Below are positions 34,365-43,151 of a DNA stretch of 64,000 nucleotides, one piece after another. A program made the position numbers and the translations under genes. The DNA is from Streptomyces sp. NRRL F-5135. Its GTDB lineage: Bacteria > Actinomycetota > Actinomycetes > Streptomycetales > Streptomycetaceae. The notes under the pieces are model-generated. The model worked only from the letters and a program-made list of their open reading frames with translations, was not told the DNA's origin and did not search any database. Positions within the stretch are counted from its first letter, which is position 1; the number at the start of each line of letters is the position of its first letter. The stretch is taken from NCBI RefSeq assembly GCF_000719775.1, contig NZ_JOHR01000007.1:310001-374000 (forward strand), given 5' to 3'.

Positions 34365-34723
34365 GACGTTCTGCCTTTCCACGCGGCCTGAACCGGCCGT
34401 TCGTGAGATCAGTGGGGTGAATGTTCGGCGAGCGCCGACACCCACCACGCTAGGACCTCACGTTGGCGGCAGATGCAAGTCGGGCGAGCCGCCCGGACGG
34501 AGGAGGACCGGCGCGCATCCCGGACCGTGCGGGACCTTGCCGTCACGGACGGGGACGACGGCCGCCTGGAATCCGTCGGCCACCTCCACGCGGTCACCCC
34601 CGCCTGATCGCTGTCTTGAGGATCTCGACGCCGCGGCCTCGTCCGTGAGGCGTACGGCGTGCGGGAAGAACCCGCCGGAGGGATGATCGGTCGGATAGCG
34701 GAAATCTGGCAGACTCTCGCGCT
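34365..34723. other. Spacer upstream of the PAP2 gene, possible 44-aa ORF or gene remnant
   Basis: The 359-bp gap has no strong gene. A plus-strand frame from ATG 34473 to 34607 reads MQVGRAARTEEDRRASRTVR and ends GRLESVGHLHAVTPA. Its codon bias is coding-like but there is no ribosome site, so it may be a decayed fragment. At 34711-34716 CAGACT lies 7 nt before the next ATG (34724), a candidate -10. Confidence 0.35.
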
Positions 34724-35734
34724 ATGGGTGAATCGACCGTGAATCAATCGAACCGCACGGCCACCCCGTCGACATCCCCCCTTCCTGAAGAGGCGGCCCA
34801 GGAGACGGGCCTGCCGCGGGCGAGGCCGACGGAGACGCCCTCGGGCCCGCCCGCCGGCAGCGACCCGTCCGGCCTTGCCGGCCCGCTCGCCCGCCCGGGG
34901 CTTCCGCACCGGCTGCGGGCCCCCCGGCACCCCCGCCTCTGGTTCGAAATCCTGCTGATCGCGGTGAGTTACTGGACGTACTCCCTGATCCGCAACGCCG
35001 TACCCGAACAGCGGGCACAGGCACTGCGCAACGCCGACTGGATCTGGCGGGTGGAGCACGAGCTGGGCATCGCCGTCGAGCAGGCCGTCAACCATGCCGT
35101 GAACTCGGTGACTTGGCTGATCGTCGGCATGAACTACTACTACGCCACCCTGCACTTCGTCGTGACCATCGGCGTCCTGGTCTGGCTCTTCCGTAGCCAT
35201 CCCGGGCGGTACGCGGCCGCCCGGCTGGGGCTCTTCGCCACGACAGCGGTCGCGCTGCTCGGTTACTACCTGTACCCTCTGGCGCCGCCCCGGCTGATGA
35301 CCGGGGAGCGGTTCATCGACACGGTCGTACTGCACCAGACCTGGGGCTCGATGGCCTCGGGCAACCTGAAGAACATGTCCAACCAGTACGCGGCCATGCC
35401 CTCGATGCACATCGGCTGGTCGCTGTGGTGCGGAGTGATCATCTACAGCCTCGCCGCCGCGCCCTGGGCGCGGATACTCGCGCTCCTCTACCCGGCCGTC
35501 ACCCTGGTGGTGATCGTCGCCACCGCCAACCACTTCTGGCTGGACGCGGTGGGCGGCGTGGTCTGCGTGGCGTTCGGCTTCGCCGTCTCGTACGCGTGGT
35601 ACGGCTCGCTGCCGTACCGGCTGCCACGCCGCGCGGAGGCGCCCGGGGTGCCAGAGGTACCCGAGACATCGGAGACGTCCGAGGCATCCGTCGTCGGCGC
35701 GGCCCGAGCGCGTCGCCGCGCTCAGGCCCCGTAG
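34724..35734 (+). CDS. PAP2-superfamily membrane phosphatase
   Basis: A 336-aa protein with a Ser/Thr/Pro-rich N-terminus (1-70), then six predicted helices (first LWFEILLIAVSYWTYSLIRN). The phosphatase core is visible: PSMHIGWSLW (motif 2, PSxH) and TANHFWLDAVGG (motif 3, HxxxD). The motif-1 Lys/Arg region is degenerate, as in the inositol phosphotransferase/AUR1-like actinobacterial group. The C-terminal tail is Glu/Pro/Ser-rich. Likely acts on a lipid phosphate or polyprenyl phosphate. Its 3' end overlaps the convergent glnE by 13 bp. Confidence 0.88.
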   Translation: MGESTVNQSNRTATPSTSPLPEEAAQETGLPRARPTETPSGPPAGSDPSGLAGPLARPGLPHRLRAPRHPRLWFEILLIAVSYWTYSLIRNAVPEQRAQALRNADWIWRVEHELGIAVEQAVNHAVNSVTWLIVGMNYYYATLHFVVTIGVLVWLFRSHPGRYAAARLGLFATTAVALLGYYLYPLAPPRLMTGERFIDTVVLHQTWGSMASGNLKNMSNQYAAMPSMHIGWSLWCGVIIYSLAAAPWARILALLYPAVTLVVIVATANHFWLDAVGGVVCVAFGFAVSYAWYGSLPYRLPRRAEAPGVPEVPETSETSEASVVGAARARRRAQAP

Positions 35735-38700
35735 AACAGTTCTTCCATCACGGCGCGCGCCCGGCGTGTCGTCCTGCGGTAGTCGTCCAGCATGCCGCCG
35801 CTGTACCCGCCGCCCGCCTGGCGGCCGTTCTGCGTCGTGGCGCAGCCCAGGTAGCGGGCCATCGCGCCCAGTTCGCGGCCGTCGGAGGGGAAGGTGTCGC
35901 CGGGCCTGCCCCGTACGAGCATCACCCCGTTGCGGACCCGGGTCGCCAGCACCCACGCCTCGTCCAGGATCTGCGCGTCCTCCGTCGAGATCAGACCCGC
36001 GGCCCGCGCCGCCGCGAGCGCCTCGCGGGTCCGGGGGGTGCGCAGCCCCGGCTCCGCCCAGCCGTGCCGCATCTGGAGCAGCTGGACCGTCCACTCGACG
36101 TCCGAGAGGCCGCCCCGGCCGAGCTTCGTGTGGAGCGTGGGGTCCGCGCCGCGCGGCAGCCGTTCGGACTCCATGCGCGCCTTGAGCCGGCGGATCTCCC
36201 GTACGGCGTCCTCGCCCAGCCCCTCCGCCGGGTACCTCAGCGGGTCGATCAGCTCGATGAACCGGCGGCCGAGGTCCTCGTCGCCCGCCATCGGGACGGC
36301 GCGCAGCAGCGCCTGGGCCTCCCAGACCCGGGACCACCGCCGGTAGTACGCCGCGTAGGAGGCGAGCGTACGGACCATCGGGCCGCTCTTGCCCTCCGGG
36401 CGGAGGTCGGCGTCGATCAGCAGCGGCGGGTCGGAGGTGGGCACTTCGAGGAGCCGCCGCATCTCGGTGACCACGGCGTTCGCCGCCCGTGCCGCCTCCT
36501 GCTCGTCGACGCCGTCGCGCGGCTCGTGGACGAAGAGGACATCGGCGTCGGAGCCGTAGTTCAGCTCCTGCCCGCCGAACCGGCCCATGCCGATGACCGC
36601 GAACCTGGTCGGCAGGGTGTCGCCCCACCGGTCGCGTACGACCGCCCGCAGCGCGCCCGCGAGCGTCGCCGCGTTCAGGTCGGTGAGCGCCTTGCCGACG
36701 GCGTCGACCAGGGCGCCGGGATCACGGGTCTCCGTACCGGAGGGGGCGGCGGACGCCGGGGCTGCGGACGCCGGGGCGGCGGACGCCGGGGCGGCGGACG
36801 CCCGGGAGCCGACGGGGGCCGAGGGACCCGGTCCGGCGGGGCCCGAGCCGGCGGGGCCCGAGCCCGTGCCGTACGAGCCGATCAGGTCCGCCGCCGCCGT
36901 CCGGAACAGCTCCCGCCGCCGCACCCCGCGCGCCACCGTGACCGCCGCCGTGGCCGTCTCCGCGCGGCCGACCGCGGCCAGGATCTCCTGCTCCAGGTGG
37001 TCCCGGCCGCGCGCGGCCAGCCCGCCCGGGTCCCCGAGGATCGCGACCGCCTCCGGCGCGCGCAACAGCAGGTCGGGGGCGAGCCGCCCGGCCGAGAGCA
37101 CCCGCGCCAGGTTCTCCGCCGCGGCCCCCTCGTCCCGCAGCAGCCGCAGGTACCAGGGCGTCTTGCCGAGCGCGTCGGACACCCGGCGGAAGCCGAGCAG
37201 CCCCGCGTCCGGGTCGGCGGAGTCCGCGAACCAGCCCAGCAGCACCGGCAGCAGCGTCCGCTGGATCGCCGCCTTGCGCGTCACCCCTGACGACAGCGCC
37301 TCCAGGTGGCGCAGGGCCGCGGCGGGGTCGGCGTACCCCAGCGCCTCCAGCCGCTGCCGGGCCGCCCGCGGGCTGAGCCTGATCTCACCGGGCGCGAGCT
37401 GTGCGACGGCGTCCAGCAGCGGCCGGTAGAAGAGCTTCTCGTGCAGCCGCTGGACGACCGAGGTGTGCCGCCGCCACTCCTTGTCGAGCTCGGCGACCGG
37501 ATCGCCGCGCAGCCCGAGCGAGCGGCCGAGGCGGCGCAGGTCCGCCTCGGCCTCGGGAAGCAGGTGGGTGCGGCGCAGCCGGTAGAGCTGGAGGCGGTGT
37601 TCCATGTCGCGCAGGAATCGGTACGCCCCGCCCAGCTGCCGGGCGTCCGCACGGCCCACGTAGCCGCCCGCCGCGAGCGCGGCGAGCGCTTCGAGGGTGG
37701 AGCCGCTGTGCAGCGTGGCATCGCTGCGGCCGTGCACCAACTGCAGGAGCTGCACGGCGAACTCGACGTCCCGCAGTCCGCCGGGGCCGAGCTTCAGCTC
37801 GCGTTCGGCCTGCCCCACGGGAATGTTGTCGACGACCCGGCGGCGCATCTTCTGCACGTCGGGGACGAAGTGCTCGCGCTCGGCCGCCTGCCACACCAGC
37901 GGCGAGACGGCCTCGATGTACGCGGCGCCGAGCGCCGGGTCCCCGGCCACCGCGCGGGCCTTGAGCAGCGCCTGGAACTCCCAGGTCTTCGCCCAGCGCT
38001 GGTAGTAGGCGAGATGGCTGCTGAGCGTCCGTACGAGCGGCCCGTTGCGCCCTTCGGGCCGCAGGTTGGCGTCGACGGGCCAGATGGAGCCCTCGACCGT
38101 CGGCTCGGAGCAGATCCGCATCAGATGGGACGCCAGCCGGGTCGCCGCCCGGATGGCCCTGGTCTCGTCCGAGCCGCCGTCGCCGGCCGCGCCGGGGGAA
38201 GCGGCCGCGTCGGCCGGGGAGGTCGCGCCGGCCGGGGAGGACGCGCCCGGGGCGGCGGCCTCGCCCGGCGCGTCGGCCGGCTCCCCCACGAAGATCACGT
38301 CCACGTCGGAGACGTAGTTCAGCTCGTGTCCCCCGCACTTGCCCATCGCGATGACCGCGAGCCGGCACGCGGCGGCGTCCTCGGGCGCGGCGGCCTTGGC
38401 GATGGCGAGGGCGGCGCGCAGGGTGGCGGTCGCGAGGTCGGCCAGTTCACCGGACGTCTCCGCCACGTCGGAGGTGCCGCAGACGTCCCGGGCCGCGATG
38501 GCGAGCAGACACCGCCGGTAGGCGATCCGCAGCGACACCGCGTCGGTGGCACCGGCCAGGGCGCGCTCGAACTCCTCCACTCCGGGGTTCAGGTCCGCGA
38601 GCTCGTAGGTGACCAGGGCGTGCCAGTCCTTGGGGTGGCGGGCCAGGTGGTCGCCGAGCGCCTCGGAAGCCCCGAGCACACCGAGCAGCCGGTCCCGCAG

Positions 38701-38952
38701 GGGTTTCGCGGTGACCAGGGTGTCCAGCAGGATGGCGCGTTCGTCGGGTTTCTGCGCCTCCACCAGCCGGACGAGCCCGCGCAGCGCGAGATCGGGGTCG
38801 GCGGTGGCGCCCAGCGCGTCGAGGAGCAGCGGATCGGACCGTACGGGCGCCATCTCGGGGGCGTTCAGCAGCCGCTCGGCGGCGGAGGGGTCCGTGAAGC
38901 CGTGCCGCACCAGGCGGATGAACGTACTGCTTCTGCGACCCGGCACCGTCAT
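35722..38952 (-). CDS. glnE: Bifunctional glutamine-synthetase adenylyltransferase/deadenylyltransferase
   Basis: A 1076-aa enzyme that adds and removes AMP on type I glutamine synthetase. There are two nucleotidyltransferase halves: the N-terminal one with KCGGHELNYVSDVDVIFVGE, and the C-terminal one with RFGGQELNYGSDADVLFVHE. GLRDVEFAVQLLQLVHGR and GLSDVEWTVQLLQMRHG are the paired GlnE motifs. The ATG at 38952 has GAGGAG upstream; an earlier ATG adds eight residues. Two low-complexity insertions are unusual: Ala/Ser/Gly around residue 245-265 and an (APASA)n stretch from 15-bp repeats at 36745-36804. The GSI target (glnA) is outside this window; glnII and glnA4 lack evidence for adenylylation. 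Confidence 0.96.
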   Translation of the reverse strand: MTVPGRRSSTFIRLVRHGFTDPSAAERLLNAPEMAPVRSDPLLLDALGATADPDLALRGLVRLVEAQKPDERAILLDTLVTAKPLRDRLLGVLGASEALGDHLARHPKDWHALVTYELADLNPGVEEFERALAGATDAVSLRIAYRRCLLAIAARDVCGTSDVAETSGELADLATATLRAALAIAKAAAPEDAAACRLAVIAMGKCGGHELNYVSDVDVIFVGEPADAPGEAAAPGASSPAGATSPADAAASPGAAGDGGSDETRAIRAATRLASHLMRICSEPTVEGSIWPVDANLRPEGRNGPLVRTLSSHLAYYQRWAKTWEFQALLKARAVAGDPALGAAYIEAVSPLVWQAAEREHFVPDVQKMRRRVVDNIPVGQAERELKLGPGGLRDVEFAVQLLQLVHGRSDATLHSGSTLEALAALAAGGYVGRADARQLGGAYRFLRDMEHRLQLYRLRRTHLLPEAEADLRRLGRSLGLRGDPVAELDKEWRRHTSVVQRLHEKLFYRPLLDAVAQLAPGEIRLSPRAARQRLEALGYADPAAALRHLEALSSGVTRKAAIQRTLLPVLLGWFADSADPDAGLLGFRRVSDALGKTPWYLRLLRDEGAAAENLARVLSAGRLAPDLLLRAPEAVAILGDPGGLAARGRDHLEQEILAAVGRAETATAAVTVARGVRRRELFRTAAADLIGSYGTGSGPAGSGPAGPGPSAPVGSRASAAPASAAPASAAPASAAPSGTETRDPGALVDAVGKALTDLNAATLAGALRAVVRDRWGDTLPTRFAVIGMGRFGGQELNYGSDADVLFVHEPRDGVDEQEAARAANAVVTEMRRLLEVPTSDPPLLIDADLRPEGKSGPMVRTLASYAAYYRRWSRVWEAQALLRAVPMAGDEDLGRRFIELIDPLRYPAEGLGEDAVREIRRLKARMESERLPRGADPTLHTKLGRGGLSDVEWTVQLLQMRHGWAEPGLRTPRTREALAAARAAGLISTEDAQILDEAWVLATRVRNGVMLVRGRPGDTFPSDGRELGAMARYLGCATTQNGRQAGGGYSGGMLDDYRRTTRRARAVMEELFYGA
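36745..36804. repeat. 15-bp tandem repeat, four copies, in glnE
   Basis: GGCGGCGGACGCCGG is repeated four times with one or two substitutions. In the glnE frame it encodes SAAPA repeats in the linker between the two catalytic halves. Confidence 0.85.
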
Positions 38953-39056
38953 CTCGGCGTCTCCTCGTCCGTCCACCAGCGTCCCTCGTCCCGGCCGAGC
39001 CGGCTGGCCGCTTCCCCCAAGCCTATTGTTCGAGCGTCTCGGAAACTCTGTGTGTG

Positions 39057-39071
39057 CCTGAGGGTTTCAGG
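39057..39071 (-). other. Hairpin overlapping the tnpB stop codon (possible right-end/guide-RNA structure)
   Basis: On the minus strand CCTGA-AACCC-TCAGG forms a perfect 5-bp stem whose 5' arm contains the TGA stop of the TnpB gene. IS200/IS605-type elements carry subterminal hairpins here, and TnpB guide RNAs are made from the end of the gene and the adjacent right end. Confidence 0.45.
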
Positions 39072-41187
39072 TTTTTCGGGCGCGGCGTGGCCGTGTGTTG
39101 GTGCCGTGGGGTCCGAACCTCGGGTTGAGGGGGTGGACTTCGGTGGCGTGCACGTGGTGGAAGCCGGTCCGTTCGGCGGCGCGGGTGCGTTGCCGACAGG
39201 TTTCGCGTGAGCGTCGTCTTCCGCCGGCTGGAAGGGGTGCTTCCGGCTGGTGGGAGGCGGGTGCTCCATGACCTGGCCCCTGTCCCGGGAAGGGGGTGGG
39301 GGTCTGGGTGTCATGCCCCGCCGGACGCTGGACCGCCCCGGTGGGGGTGGTGGCGGGGACCGTACGCACGTCGGGCATACGGCGGGTGGTCTGTGGCCGC
39401 CTGGCCGGGGAGGGCCGGGCGGGTGTGGGCCGGGTTTTGCCCGGGGTGGTCTTCGGCCCGCGCGGCCGCGCGGACGGTGCTGGCGTGCGACGGGCGCGGC
39501 GCAGGCGGCGGGTGGTCTTCTTCGGGCGGCGCACGCAGGTGACGGTGCCTTCGGCAGTGGTGCGGATGGTGCGGGTGCCGGTGGCGCGGTCGGTGATGGT
39601 GTGGGCCTGGGCGAGCAGGCCTCGGGAGACGATGCGGCGGGCGGCGGCGTGGTCGCGGTCCATCGACAGCCCACAGCTGGTGCAGTGGGCCCATTTCCAG
39701 CCGCGTTCGTCCAGCCGGTCGGGGGCGGGGTGATGGCCGAGCGTTCTCAGGCAGCGTGGGCAGCGGGCAGAGGTGCCGCGTGCGGGGACGGTGACCACCG
39801 TGATGTGTGCCTTGGCGGCCAGGTGCCCGATGGCCCGGGTCAGGGTGCCGCGGACCTGTCCCGACAGCCGGGCGTTGCCCCGGCGTCTGCCACGGGTTTC
39901 CAGGGTGGCCAGGTCTTCCAGGTAGATGACGGACGCGCCGAGCGCGGCGGCCTGGTCGACGGCCCAGCGGGCCGCTGACCAGGCCAGCGTGTTGTTCACC
40001 TTCCGGATGCGGGCGCATACCCGCTCGTGCTCGGACTGAGGCGTCGCTGCCTTGTCCAGCAGTACGGTCCGGGACGAGTGCGGGGCTCGGGGGGAGTCGG
40101 CGAGAGCGCGGTAGTGGTCGCGCTTGGCGGCCAGGTGTTCGCGGTGGCCGCGCAGCCGGTGGAGTTTCGCGCTGATCGCGGTGGCGTCGAAGATCAGAGG
40201 ACGGCCGTCGGTGACCACCCGCGCGGTGGCGCCCTGTCCGGTCAGGCGGCCCACCACGCCGGTGAGCAGGGTGTTCACACCCCAGTCGAAACCGACTGCC
40301 ACGGTGTGCCCGGTGGCCGGGGCGGTGGCAACCGGCCTTGAATGCGGCAGATCCACCGCGATACGCCCGGCCGGGGTGATGCGCAGGGCCGGCGCGTGCA
40401 GGAGCGCGTCCGGCTCCACGGCGGGCGGCAGACGCAGGTCGATAACGTGCCAGGCCCAGTCGCGGCGGGAGACGGGCGCGGCACACATCGGGAGCTTCAC
40501 CCGCAACCGGGCTCGCGCAGGGTCCACGCGCTGAAGAGTGGTCTGCTGCCGGTCCATCGCCGCCAGCAGCACCGAAGCGGCGGCCACCGTCGGAGGTTCT
40601 TCCAGCTCGCACAGGCCCGCGGGCAAGCGCCCGGCATGCGCGCGGGCCCAGCCGCGGATCTGCCGGGTCCGGTTACGGATCTCAGCCGCGCTCGCCCCCG
40701 GGGGCAGCACCTCCCGCAGCGCCGTCCACTCCTCCCCGGTACGCCGGGAGGGATCAGCGGGCCACGTCGCCAGCAGCGCCATGACCACAGACCGGCGATG
40801 CAGGGCCAGCCGCAACGTGCGGGCGGCCTGCTCCTCACCCGCCCGCCGCACCCGATCCGACACATACACCACCACCGCCCCGCCCACCCCGACACCTTCA
40901 GCAGAAGCAGAAGCCGGGGCGGGAGTGGTCCAGCCCAGGCGACGCAGCGCCATCCAGCCCTTCGACGGCAGGCGCCCTGCCCCGCTCATCGACTCCGGCA
41001 GCCAGTACATCCAGTGACGTCTCGTCCCACCGGGCCGCAACCAGCCGGGCGGTGACCTCCCGGCACAAGACGGCCAGGAAACCCACCCGTTCACACAACA
41101 CCCGCTGCCGACCCGGAACCCACCCTCTTCGAGGACAGCACCAAAAGCGGTACACGTCGCCGTCGCCATCAACCTAGCCACAGCCAT
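39067..41187 (-). CDS. tnpB: TnpB-type RNA-guided nuclease/transposon protein with long basic tail
   Basis: A 706-aa protein with the full TnpB catalytic set: RuvC-I Asp301 in VAVGFDWGVNTLL, RuvC-II Glu424 in VIYLEDLATLE, a four-Cys zinc ribbon (C476, C479, C502, C505) and RuvC-III Asp512 in LSMDRDHAAARR. Residues ~105-300 give a WED/REC-like front half. Residues ~550-706 are a Pro/Arg/Thr-rich tail ending with RTGFHHVHATEVHPLN. Typical TnpB has about 350-450 residues. The first ~100 residues are poorly protein-like, so the true start may be nearer 40900. No TnpA recombinase is adjacent. It separates glnE from the methyltransferase gene and is probably a recent arrival. Confidence 0.85.
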   Translation of the reverse strand: MAVARLMATATCTAFGAVLEEGGFRVGSGCCVNGWVSWPSCAGRSPPGWLRPGGTRRHWMYWLPESMSGAGRLPSKGWMALRRLGWTTPAPASASAEGVGVGGAVVVYVSDRVRRAGEEQAARTLRLALHRRSVVMALLATWPADPSRRTGEEWTALREVLPPGASAAEIRNRTRQIRGWARAHAGRLPAGLCELEEPPTVAAASVLLAAMDRQQTTLQRVDPARARLRVKLPMCAAPVSRRDWAWHVIDLRLPPAVEPDALLHAPALRITPAGRIAVDLPHSRPVATAPATGHTVAVGFDWGVNTLLTGVVGRLTGQGATARVVTDGRPLIFDATAISAKLHRLRGHREHLAAKRDHYRALADSPRAPHSSRTVLLDKAATPQSEHERVCARIRKVNNTLAWSAARWAVDQAAALGASVIYLEDLATLETRGRRRGNARLSGQVRGTLTRAIGHLAAKAHITVVTVPARGTSARCPRCLRTLGHHPAPDRLDERGWKWAHCTSCGLSMDRDHAAARRIVSRGLLAQAHTITDRATGTRTIRTTAEGTVTCVRRPKKTTRRLRRARRTPAPSARPRGPKTTPGKTRPTPARPSPARRPQTTRRMPDVRTVPATTPTGAVQRPAGHDTQTPTPFPGQGPGHGAPASHQPEAPLPAGGRRRSRETCRQRTRAAERTGFHHVHATEVHPLNPRFGPHGTNTRPRRARKT

Positions 41188-41968
41188 CCCCCACCCGCAC
41201 TACGATCGCACCACCCCCGAGGGGCCCAAACCGGCGTGAACCCCACACAACCGCATGACAGACCACCGGACTACCTACAAGCCCACACCAACTCTGCTAC
41301 GGAGCATCAACCAGGATCCCTAAGCGAAGCACCCAACAGCCGAAGACCCTAAGGGCTGCCGGGGAACGGGACCGGCCGCCTGGACGGACCGTGGCGGGAA
41401 GACCGGGGCGGACGGGAGTGAGGAGTCGCGAGCGGGGCGGCCGGTCCTGCCACCGGTCCCCTCACGGGACGCGACGAACGCGACGGCCGTGAGCCCGGTT
41501 ACGGGGAAGTGGCGATCGGGCGAGTGGCCGAGCGGGGTGGCGGAGCGGGCAGCCGAGCGGGGTGGCGGAGCGCCCGGGTCGTCCGGTTTCGCGCTTGTCA
41601 TTGACGAGAAGGCACAAGAATCGGCTCGTTTTTGTCACACAGGCAAGCTGGCGCCGAGCGTCGGCGCGGCCGATGATGGAATGCCCGGGTCCGGTCCGGG
41701 GCGACGGCGGCGACGGGGGTGCTGCCGTGGTCGCGACCGGGCCCGTCGGTTTGTTTGGCCGGTCCGGGTGGCCGGTCCGGGTGGCCGGTCCCGGTAATCG
41801 GCTCGGGTGGCCGGTCCGGGTGGCCGGCTTGCCGGGACGCCTCGGCCCGGTCGTCCTGGTCGGTCGCCCCAGGTCGGTCGGCCTCGCCGGTCAGTCTCAC
41901 CGGTCGGCTCGCTCCTGTCCCACCGGTCGGCTCGCGCCTGTCTCGTCGATCCGGTCGCCGCGGCCCGG
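41188..41968. other. Non-coding spacer with several short repeats
   Basis: Contains a 20-bp direct repeat CCGAGCGGGGTGGCGGAGCG (41528 and 41553), a block of GGTGGCCGGTCCGG units (41757-41830) and CACCGGTCGGCTCGC-like units (41899-41940). No plausible gene is found on either strand. 41188-41330 is lower in GC and may belong to the TnpB element. Confidence 0.55.
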
Positions 41969-42937
41969 TCAGCCCGCCGGATCGGTCCGCCGGGGGCCGA
42001 GACGGCGGGCGAGGCTCCTGATCGTCGCCGGGCCCACCCGGCAGCAGCCGCCGATCAGCCGGGCGCCGGACCGCTCCCAGCGGCCGACCAGCTCCGGGGC
42101 GAACGACGGGGCGCCACGCCACGCGCGCGCTTCCGCGTCCCAGGTCTCGCCGCTGTTCGGATAGACCACGACCGGTTTGCCGGTGACACGGGCCGCGATT
42201 CCCACCGCGTGGTCCACGTCCTCGGGCGCACAGCAGTTCACGCCCACCGCGATCACCTCCTCGGCCTCGGCGGCCAGGGCGAACGCCTCCGCCAGCGGCT
42301 GTCCCGCCCGCGTACGGTCACCGGCCACGCTGTACGACAGCCAGGCCGGCACCCCGAGGCCGCGGACCGCGCGCAGCAGGGCGCGCGCCTCGTCCGTGTC
42401 CGGCACGGTCTCCAGGGCCAGTACGTCGGGCCCCGCGGCGGCCAGCACCTCCAGCCGGGGGCGGTGGAACGCGGCCAGTTCCGCCACGCTCAGCCCGTAC
42501 CGGCCGCGGTACTCCGAGCCGTCGGCGAGCATCGCCCCGTACGGGCCGACGGAGGCCGCGACCCACCGGGGCCCGGGCAGCGACTCGGCCGCCGCGCGCC
42601 GGGCGGCTTCCCGCGCCGACTCGACGCTCAGGGCGAGCAGTTCGGCCGCCCGGCCCCGGCCGATGCCGTGCCGTGCGAAACCCTCGAAGGTGGCCTGGTA
42701 GCCGGCGGTGATCGCCACGGAGGCGCCCGCCTCGTAGTAGGCGAGGTGCGCCTCGACGATCGCCTCCGGCTGTTCGGCGAGCAGCCGCGCCGACCACAGG
42801 TCGCCGCTCAGGTCGTGCCCGGCGGACGCGAGCTGGTTGGAGAGCCCGCCGTCGAGGACGACGGTCCCCGCGGCCAGCGCCTCGGCGAGGACGGGCCCGG
42901 CGGACGGGCCGGGCGGAGGGGTGGTGCCGGGGGTCAT
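41969..42937 (-). CDS. mmuM: Homocysteine S-methyltransferase
   Basis: A 322-aa protein. The zinc-site cysteines are visible: VGVNCCAPED (C235/236) and GARLIGGCCR (C298/299). LDGGLSNQLASAGHDLSGDL at the start and ITAGYQATFEGFARHG match the family that methylates homocysteine with S-methylmethionine as donor. ATG start; TAGCGT 7 nt upstream suggests a leaderless mRNA, and no ribosome site is evident. It is divergent from the amidohydrolase across a C-rich tract. The methionine link is not shared by its neighbours. Confidence 0.92.
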   Translation of the reverse strand: MTPGTTPPPGPSAGPVLAEALAAGTVVLDGGLSNQLASAGHDLSGDLWSARLLAEQPEAIVEAHLAYYEAGASVAITAGYQATFEGFARHGIGRGRAAELLALSVESAREAARRAAAESLPGPRWVAASVGPYGAMLADGSEYRGRYGLSVAELAAFHRPRLEVLAAAGPDVLALETVPDTDEARALLRAVRGLGVPAWLSYSVAGDRTRAGQPLAEAFALAAEAEEVIAVGVNCCAPEDVDHAVGIAARVTGKPVVVYPNSGETWDAEARAWRGAPSFAPELVGRWERSGARLIGGCCRVGPATIRSLARRLGPRRTDPAG

Positions 42938-42979
42938 GACACCGACGCTAACCGACCGGGTGAGCCGCCGACCCTTTTC

Positions 42980-43033
42980 CCTGCCCCCTGCCCCTGCCCC
43001 TGCTCCCTGCCCCGGCCCCGGCGCCTGTCCCCG
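42980..43033 (-). promoter_or_regulatory. G-rich (minus strand) tract in the divergent promoter region
   Basis: The plus strand is a series of CCCCTG and CCCCGG units; the minus strand therefore has at least six G-runs of 3-5 with loops of 1-3 nt, a strong G-quadruplex-type sequence. It lies 43 bp upstream of the methyltransferase start. Confidence 0.45.
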
Positions 43034-43151
43034 GCTCCGGCTCCGGCGCCGACGGGCCCCGCCCGTCCGTGTCCCACCCGTCCCCTGCCCCGCCTCCCCC
43101 GGCCGTTCCGCCCGGTGGACACCGGCCACCCCCGGGGCGACTCTGGTACTG

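Larger units (their letters stand above)
39057..41187 (-). mobile_element. Single-gene TnpB (IS605/IS1341-like) element, ends undefined
   Basis: The core is the TnpB gene plus the hairpin at its 3' end. Upstream of the start (41188-41370) the sequence is lower in GC and contains CAGCC...GGCTG and CCCTTAGGG inverted words near 41335-41360 that could be the left end. No terminal inverted repeats or target duplication are seen, which agrees with this family but leaves both boundaries open. Confidence 0.55.

Noticed and set aside
40898-41155. Separate 85-aa gene or frameshifted front of the TnpB gene
   Set aside because: Overlaps the TnpB frame and has no family likeness; noted only as a reason to doubt the TnpB N-terminus.
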